In this document: in pieces, positions 49,859 through 59,300 of the stretch | Layout of the letters: the number at the start of each line of letters is the position of its first letter | Numbering within the stretch: position 1 is the stretch's first letter | Assembly (NCBI GenBank): GCA_021824175.1 | Contig: JAKALP010000034.1 | Location: 1 to 60,393, forward strand | Direction: 5' to 3' | DNA: 60,393 bases | Source: Deltaproteobacteria bacterium | GTDB taxonomy: Bacteria > Desulfobacterota > Desulfobacteria > Desulfobacterales > Desulfosarcinaceae | Made by a program: the position numbers and the translations under genes | The notes under the pieces: generated by a model | What the model was told of the DNA's origin: nothing | The model's database searches: none | What the model saw: only the letters and a program-made list of their open reading frames with translations

Positions 49859-50251
49859 ATGAAATTACTTCTAAATCTCTGTTCTTTATTCATTGTGTTC
49901 CTCCTAATAAACTATGGCGTGAGCATTGCTTCCGATGATTCCGTTCAGATTATCAAGATCGCGGACGACGCACAAAGCGCCTTAATCAAGCAAAAAAATG
50001 GAAAAATGAAAGTGGTACATGTAGGAGATAAAATAGAAAATTTCGGGACTCTTCAAAACATCACGAAAGATCGTGTTTCAATGAAGACGGCCCAGGGTGA
50101 AGTCGTTATCATTTCCCTTCAAAACGGCAAGCCCACGGTTCAACGTATTCAAAAGCTGCCACCACGAAGTCAAAACCTATTAACAACGATAACTTCGACA
50201 AACGATACGGGTAAGGCTGCAGGCGCATCGGTCGGCCGTAAAGATAAATAG
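49859..50251 (+). CDS. Small periplasmic protein, GspC/PilP-like pattern
   Basis: A 130-residue protein with a signal peptide (about 1-25) and a small beta-domain: ALIKQKNGKMKVVHVGDKIE, then FGTLQNITKDRVSMKTAQGE. This alternation (a residue run with G-D, then I-x-x-D-x-V) recalls the HR/PilP domain of secretion and pilus assembly proteins, but the protein is short and the assignment is tentative. It lies 63 nt before the giant secreted-protein gene and may assist its export. Confidence 0.6.
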   Translation: MKLLLNLCSLFIVFLLINYGVSIASDDSVQIIKIADDAQSALIKQKNGKMKVVHVGDKIENFGTLQNITKDRVSMKTAQGEVVIISLQNGKPTVQRIQKLPPRSQNLLTTITSTNDTGKAAGASVGRKDK

Positions 50252-50314
50252 ACAATCTGGCGGAGTCTAATGTTCATCGGAATAGTTTAATGCTGCAACA
50301 AGACGAGGCGTGTG

Positions 50315-53300
50315 ATGAAAAGCAGGCTGGTCGTTCAAAATGAGAAGTCCTTTGGAATGAGAATTTATTTGGCTTTTTTGGCGGCGATATTCTTCTTTTT
50401 TTGTGCCACCGATAATGCACCTGCTTTTTCCGTCGCTATTATCAAAGACTACGGTGATATATCGGTTATGGCAGTTGATGGCAACTATGACGCCAACTTA
50501 CCAAATGGTGCTGTTAATAGCGAACCTAGGGAAAAGATTACGCATGCCTTCTATGATTCTCATTCCGACGATTATGATTTCTTATTTATCTTCACAAACT
50601 TCGATATCAAAATGCCTTCTGCCGAATCGGTGGCGTTCTATCTGGGTGTCCGCAATGATGTATCGGGAATAGGAGCTGAGCAATTTAATAATACGATATT
50701 TTTTGGCAGCGATGGACGATTGCAGGGCACCATCGACATGGGCAATCTGCAAAATCTCTCTTCTGACCCCATGGACCCTGACTTTTCCTTCACTCTGGGT
50801 ACCATGAGCCACGAGCTGATGCACCGCTGGGCTGCCTTTGTAAAGGTTCGATCACCCAATGGGCAAATTACAAATGATCTTTTAGGACAGGAAAACTCGC
50901 ATTGGAGCTTTTTGTTGGATACCAAAGGGTCGCTGATGTATGGCAACTCATGGCAAGACAACGGAAATGGTACTTTTACTTCTCTTAAAGGCCGGAAATA
51001 CTATTCCCCGCTCGATCTCTACCTCATGGGCTTGATTGACAAGACTGATGTCCCCCCCATGCGATTGATTGACAGCCCGGCCACGGATAAGACCCAAGTG
51101 TCGAAACCGGGCATCACCATTTCCGGCAGTTCACATTTTGTAACCATCGACGACATTATCGCGGCCGAGGGCGAACGATCTCCCGATCATACTCTATCCC
51201 AGAAGAATTTTAAGGTCGGCTGCATATACATTACACGCGCTGGAACATTTTCGGAAAAGAGTCTATCGGCCATTCGCTCAATCATGAATAATTGGGTGGT
51301 CTGGCATTCCGGACTGACCAATGGCAAGAGCAGCGTCGAGTTTTTGCAGAATCCTTTGGAAGCGCTGGCCCACAATCCTGGACCGGTCACCCCGCCGAAC
51401 ACCCCCCGTCCCACCCCGGCCGAAGTTCAAGACGCCGTGAATTGGCTTATCTCACAGCAGCACGAGGATGGCCACTGGGGGGACCCCGGCACTACCGGTG
51501 AAAAGGATACCGCCGCAGCGCTGCATGCCCTTAAGCTTTTCTCGGATGCCCGGACAAGCATTGCCAATGGTCTGAGCTGGGTCACAAAAAATGGTATCCC
51601 CAACAGCACTGATTATTTGTCCAGATTCATTGAATCCCTAAGCCTCAACAGCGCTTCGGTCTCCAATCTTCTCACTGAAATCAATGCCAGGCAAAATTCT
51701 GATGGGGCCTGGGGGCCCGCCCGCGGCTACTTGAGCAGCCCGACGGATACCGCCCTGGTGCTGCGTGCTTGGACCACTGCCGGTCAATTTGACAATCCGT
51801 TAGTCTCAAGAGTTATTGAGTATTTGAAGGCGAAACAAAATCCGAATGGCGGCTGGGGTGGCAGCCCGCAAGTCAGCGATATTCAGACGACCGCTAATGT
51901 GTTGATAGCATTTTCACCGTTGCGGGTGTCCCACGAGTTGAGCCAGGAAGTACAACAAGGACTGTTTTGGCTTAACAGTCAGCAAAAAGAAGACGGCGGC
52001 TTTGGCGAAGAATCAAGCACAATCTATGATACGGCGGCTGTTTTAATGGTGCTAAAGCTTTATGCTGGCGCACCTGACTATTTTGGACCCGCCATACAGT
52101 ATTTACAAAATCGCCAATCCGCCAACGGCAGCTGGCACGACAGCGTATTTGAAACAGCAGTTGCCGCGGAAGCATTGCAAACCTGGAAAGACTCCGTGGA
52201 TGCGGACCTGGTGGTCAACTCGGCCGACATTTCGTTTTTCCCCCGGACAATCTCGCATACCCCGGAAAATGAGACCATTGATGTCCTTGTTCAAAACAAG
52301 GGTCTTGCAAACGCGAACGCTTTCAGAGTGGTGCTCTATGAGAATAGCATCACCGCCGCCAATATGCTTGCCCAGCAAACCCTCAGCCTCGGGGGGCAAT
52401 CCACCGCCACCGTTCGATTTACGGCAACGTTCAACGACACCCGCGATCACCGGTTATTTATCGTTGCTGATCCCGACAATGTTGTGATCGAAACCCATGA
52501 AACCAACAATGTGGCCATAGCTATCCTGTCCAATGACTTGAATATGGACCCGGATCTGCAGGTATTCACGGATAGAATGAGTTTCACGCCCGTAGCTATC
52601 AATCAGATCCCGGCCGACATCACTTTGGAAGCGCAGGTCCTCAATGCCGGTAAATCGGATGTTAGTGCAGCAACAGTCGCACTCTATCAAGATACGATTT
52701 CCGAGAGTACAAAAGTCGGAGAACGTCAAATCGCCGTCGGAGCGCAATCATCGGTGACGGTAGTATTCCCATTCACCGTTATAGATGGCGAATCACATAA
52801 TTATATTCTGGTTGCCGATCCCGCAGGGTTGGTGCCGGAACGCAATGAATACAACAATACGGCCATTAAACTCCTTACTTCCAATCCAACCTATGATTTT
52901 AGCATTGGCGCCCATGACCTTGCACTTTCCACCACGACGGCAGAAATGGGACAACCCGTTACCATTACCGCGCACATCCGGAACAATGGCAACCGCGATG
53001 GGTTCAATGTCCCGGTCCGTTTTTTCATAGTCAAAGAAGCGGTCGAATACGATATCGCCACATTGAACTTCGATTTGCCGGCTGGCGGCCAAATCGATCG
53101 GCAAGTGATCTGGAACGCCGATCGCCCTGGTAACGACATGCATGTTTGGGCGCAAGTCGATCCTTTCAATGCATTTGTTGAGGCATCGGAAGTAAATAAT
53201 GCAGCCTCCGTCTTGCTTACCGTCAATCCCTATCCAGACCCTAATCTCACTCTGACTTACAAGGATATCTCGATCACTCCTTCTCCGGCCTATGAAGGTC

Positions 53301-56300
53301 AGAGCGCCGTCATTTCAGCGCGAATCTGGAACAATGGCGGCGGGCCGGCCACGAATATCAAGGTTGACTTTAGCTGGAATCAAGCTGGAGAACCGCCGAC
53401 ATTTCTAGGAAGTCGGACCATAGCAACCCTGAATCCGGATCAAAGCACCGATGTGGTTTGGAATTTAGAGCCGCTTGCCATTGCCGGTAAAAGGCAAATC
53501 AGCGTGGTAGTCGATCCTGACAATGCCATTAAGGAGATCTCGGAAAGCGACAACAGCGCTTTTAAGGAATTGGAGATACAAACGCTACCGGATTTTATTG
53601 TGTCTCCCGCGTCCATCACGTTCAATCCCAGCGCACCGGCTGAAGGAGTATCTGTAAATATCACCGTTGTGGTGCAAAATGCAGGAGGGCAGACTGGGGC
53701 AAACGTGCCGATTGTGCTTATGGAAGAGGGACAGCAAATCGCCTCCCAGACTATTGCCAGCGTACCAGGCAATTCCCAGGCCTCCACCTCTTTTAGCTAT
53801 AATACCAGTGGCAAAGCCGGCGCGCGCCGACTTCAAATCGTAGTAGACCCAGCCCACGCAATCGCCGAACAAAGGACCGACAACAACTCCGCCGAACGCG
53901 TCCTCGGCGTGCAAAACGGCAATTTATGGCTCAGCCAGCGTTACATTTCCGCGGATTCCAAGGGCGAACAAACCAGCACGACGTTTTTCTTCCGGCTGGA
54001 TCAGGCCACCGATGTCAAAGTGGTGGTGGTCAATGCCCGGGATCGCGTTGTTCGCAACTTCACCGGCCCCGAGCTGGCTCACACTACCGGCGCCAGCATC
54101 ACCTGGGACGGCCGCAATGACCGCGGACAATTGGTAGCTGATGGAGACTACCAAATCCAGGTCCGGGATCTTCTGGGCAATATCCTGGTGGCTCTGCCCG
54201 TGACCGTGGATAATAACCTTTCCCCCTTGGCGCTGGCCGCGGGGACAGCGTTTCTATCTAAGAACAACCTGACCTGCATGCTGCCGGATTTGGCCCAATG
54301 GCAGTGGTTCGCAGATGAAAGCGGCATCATATTCAGCGTCGAGGTGGATGAAGATACACCCGAATATCCTGCTGGCATTTACACTATGGCGCCGGACGGC
54401 CAGGATATTACCCGCATTGTACCCTGGGAGTGGAGTTCGTCCACCGAATACTATTACAGCGGGTATGGATCTTCCAGCACTTTTTACCTTGCTCCGGATA
54501 GCGTGCATGTCGGCTTCATACTGCGGAAATCCTCTCCAGACGGTTCCAATATCCAATACAAGCTTTATACGATGAATCGATTTGGCGAAGATCTGACGAT
54601 GATCGACAGTGTCGATTACCGACTGGACCGCTCTTATGTCTGGGATCGTATCCACGAGATGTACTGGTCTCCAGACGGGGAGTGGTTGGCTTATTGGGTG
54701 GGCCACAACCAAAACAACAGTGAGGAGCGGGAGATCATTTTGGTGCGGCGTGACGGATCTGCCAAAACCGCCCTGCCCATGATTCAAGAACGTTTGGTCA
54801 CGGATGTTCAGTGGTCCCCGGATGGTAAATTGCTGCTCTATGCCGCCACCGATTATCACTGGAACAGCAGTGATTTTGCCACCTTCTTTGTTGCCGACAC
54901 CACCGGCGCGTCCCATGCAATTTTTGAATTGAACGGAGAGTTGAGAAGCATTCAATGGATCGATTCCAATACCCTTGTCGTGGTCTATCATGACGGCACG
55001 CAGAACCAGGATGGAGTTAAAATCCTGGATGCGATTGACAACCGGAATCACTCCCAAACCACATGGTTGGGAGAAACGGATTCAGTTCTTTCTCCGCCGA
55101 TTATTGCTCCAGCCCGTGATGGATTCGCCTTTATTCGCCAACACGCTGTGGACAGCGACAGCAAAGGCTGGAAGGAAGGGGACGGCTATTGGTCGGTGCA
55201 ATATTGTACCCCGCAAGCGCAATGCCGGGCACTGCACCAGGCCAGAGCCTTTCCCAACGCTACAAGCCTGTCGGACTTGCAATGGAGCAATCAAGGGGAT
55301 CGCCTCGTATTCGTCGACTGGGTCAATCAAACGCTTAGCCAATGCGAATACCGGCCCGGTCTGGTGGTCATGGATCCGGTCAGTGGAGAGAAGACGGTCT
55401 TCCCCGTCAATGGCACTATAAACCCGTGCTCCTCAGGCCCAGCGCCATACTCCTTCCATGTCTGGTCTCAGCAAAATGGACTGTGGGTCGAGCAAGGAGT
55501 CATGCACTTTGGATCTTCCTTCGGCACGCAAACGCTGTCGCTGCCGGGGTTCAGCGCCGATGCGGATGGAAACGGCATTTTGCGCTTGACCCAAGTCGGC
55601 GCCGACGAGGCACGATTGAATTATGTGGCTCTCGGCGCAAACGGTCAAACCTACGCGCCGGTCAAGAGCACTGATTTGACCGCCGTCAGCGACCTCCTAT
55701 CCCAAATTCTGCGACTGGACGGCACCAGCGCCGACGTTACCGGCCACACGCTCGAAGTAAACTGGGCCAAATTGCCCTCTAAACAGACTTTCAGCCTGCA
55801 ACTCAATGCCAGGGAAATAGTCAATGGGGGCGCCAGCTCCCAGGATTCAGGCACCGGTACGGCTACCAATGGAACCACGCCTCCTTTAGAGGGGCTGACA
55901 TTGCCCGGCCAAGACACCCTACGATGGATGGCGGACGACGACTGGCTCTTTGGGGTGGCCCAGACGGGGTACAGCCCTAACCCGGATGAAAGTTATCCCT
56001 ATTTTGCTTTGGATGCCTATTCCGGCAAACCGACCTATTTCCCGCTGGAAGCCGATGAAGGTTTTACTACCCAGTTATCTCCCCACAGCCGCTATTTGAC
56101 CTACGAAAAGTGGGCCCAGGAAGAAAGCACATGCTATGGCCGCGGCAATTTTGATTTATGGGCGATGCGATCGCTGCTGAATCTGACCGCCGATTTGAAA
56201 ATCGTGCGCAAGCCATCCTGCCTGGAACTTCGCGGCACGGCCACAGATTTGAATTTCGATCACTACCAGCTTGAATATGCCGATCTGTCGTCACCGGGCA

Positions 56301-59300
56301 CCTGGGCCCAAGTCCAGCCCCCCAAGGACCGCATGGTGGTGGACGATCTGCTGGCCCAGTGGGTGCCGCCGCGCCCGGGCGCCTATGCCGTGCGCCTGAC
56401 CGTGACCGACAAGGCCGGCCATGTGGCCGTAAAGCAGCGTCGCATCACCTGGGGTCTCCAATCTCCGATGGTTAATCTATTTTTGGATGAAGAGTTCATG
56501 TCTCCTAATGGTGACGGCGTTTCGGATACCCTGAACCTTCATTACACGGTCCTTGAGCCGATCCATTTGGAATTCTATATCTATAGTCAATCGGATAACC
56601 GGCTCGTGGCCACCCTCTACCGCGATTATGCCAGCCCGCCGGGACCGGATGGGCGCGACAGCATTAGCTGGAACGGCCGCGACCTGAATGGCCAGATTGC
56701 GCCTGATGGCCGCTACCGCCTCGAAGTGCTGGATAATGCCTTTGAATTTGTTCTGGACCGCACACCGCCCAAAGTAGCCTTCGAGCTGGGTAAAATCGAA
56801 ATTGAATCATCTTGTAGCAATGGTGAAGCGTGTATTATTCCAACCAAAATCACCGCACCACTCAAGGGCTTTGTGATCGACGACAACCTCAAGCAGTGGA
56901 TGATCGAAATTGGCCGTGGCGACAATCCAACTGAATGGCAAGAATTCGCGCATGGATCTGGTACCTATGGCGAAGTAAAAGACGGCCGTATAGAATCCGA
57001 AACCATCCATGAACTCAACGTCACGCAAATCGCCCAGGCGGCCGGATGCAAATTCAGGATCATCGCCGAAGATCAGGCCGGAAACAAAACCGTTGCCGCC
57101 TCCGAAGTCATGGAAGAGCTGGCCGTGGTCTACCAATGGGCTGACCCTCTGAAAATCAATGCTTCAATGTATACCATTCCCCTGGACCGCAAAGAGGACG
57201 GCAGCTTCTTGGTGCATTGGCTCGATCCCATGCCCATCAGCTACCTTAACACGGATACACACTTGCTTAAGGCTTTACTGACCCTTAAGAAGCCCGTCGT
57301 ACAATTGACTTTACAATATCGTCGTGGCGCGCAATGGCAGGATGGGCCGCAGATTCAGAACCCAGTAGCCGCACAGGATAATTTCCAATTTGCCGGTCGA
57401 ATACCCAATTTGGAGACCGTGAATGCCGTCCAGTTGAAAGCCGTGGATACGGCTGGAAAAGTATTTTATTCCAATCCCGTTCCCACGCAAAAGATCTTCA
57501 GGCTTGGTTGTATAGATCCGGACAGCAAGCTGTTGGTCTCCAGCGTCTACCTTTTTGAAGATCTGACTTATCTGGCTTTAAAATGGGAGGGTACGGATCA
57601 AAATAGAAACACAGTGGACGGAGTAATAAAATCCTACGATGCTGCCAAGGGCGATGCTATCCCCACGGGAAGTGTCCCATGGGTACCAGGAACCAAGCCG
57701 GATAATGCTAAATATGTATTATCCGCCATTGGAGTAAGCGGCGAGCTATATGAAGACCGAGATCCTCAACCCGAATTCTGTGAATCATCATCAGACCTAC
57801 CCGGCCCTGAGACTAAAGATGATTCTTTCTTAGTCATCACACGTCCGCTGGGCCGTTGCGGCCTGCAACCTGGTGCCATATCAATCACGGCCACACCGCA
57901 ATTTCTCACAGGTCAAGCCGGCTATTATACGATAGATAAGACCATGCCTCTCAAGCGTTTGACCTATTATCTCTATGCGAGTCGCAGCTGGCAACAACTG
58001 CAAAGCTACGATCTTACCACGGGGCCATTGGGGGGCGTTGAAATCAATGCCTTTGCCCGCAACAATCAGGGACAATATCTCCTTCCGGAAGGCAAGTATC
58101 GAGTGAAGGCGGTCTTGGAGACATTGGACGGGCAGGTTTTTGAGATTGATCAGGAAAGAGTTCCCTCGCTCACACCGGCGATAGTACAGAAGATCACCGC
58201 GGAAATATTCATCGACCGGACCGCTCCATTGGCCCGAATTACTTCGCCACAGCCAGGCGCCATGATCTGCCCCAATCGCACATGGTTGGACCAAAGTGGC
58301 AAACAACACTTCGGCATCGATGTGGCGGCATTGGTGCAGGATAATCTCCAAAGCGGTTTCTTCTCCTCGGCGCCTAATTTGCCTGGCGCGGGCCGATACT
58401 TTATAAACTATGCCTATTCACCAGCGCCCCAAGAGTCCGAGTGGTTCACAGGTGGGTTCCGAGATGAAACATCCATTCAAGGCAACGGGACTCAAAGCAG
58501 CCTGCTCGGCGTCTGGGATTTGACCGGAATTACCCAGGACGAAATCACCATGCGCCTGATGGTGGATGACGGCAGCGGCAACATGACTTGCCATGAGCAA
58601 CAAGTGCGAATCGATCAAGTGCATCCCCTGTCCGCCGTTGCAGACACCAAGTTGTTCTCACCCAACGGCGACGGCACGTTGGATCAGGTCAACCTGAATG
58701 TCTCCATTGATGAAAGCGTCACTCTGGCGGTCGCCGTAATGCGAGCGGATAGGAGCGTGCTTAAAACGCTGGCCGCGGCCGTTTCCCATCCCGGCGGACC
58801 GGTTTCATTCGCCTGGGACGGCACGGATGACGGCGGGCGCCCGGCGCCCGATGGCAGCTATACGATCGTGGTGACTTCAACGGACGCTTGCAGCAACGCG
58901 CAGAAAATAGAAATCAAAGATATCGAACTTGACCGGACTCCGCCCACCGTTCAGATTAGCTACCCACAGTCCGGCAGCAGTTTGGGCGTGGTGGTGGAAG
59001 TCACCGGCACGGCCGACGATAAGAACTTCGGCGGCTACCGCCTGGTGTTGCTGGATGAAAGCAGCAACGCTCCCCTAAGCGTTCTCGGCTCCTCTGCCTT
59101 CAAAGTCACCAATGCTGTCCTGGGTCGCTGGAATACTTTCGGTGCTGAAGGAATGCGCGTCATCCAACTGATAGGCTGGGATAAGGCCGGCAACACCGCT
59201 GAAATATCCGTCCCCGTGGATCTGAAGGAGCGCAAGAACCTCATCGTCGATTACAGCGTGGCGCCGCAACTCTTCTCTCCCAACCAGGACGGCAAGCTTG

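Noticed and set aside
50403-55674. Several 60-150 codon frames in the right-hand 10 kb
   Set aside because: All are out-of-frame shadows of the continuous giant frame, which carries clear domain repeats.
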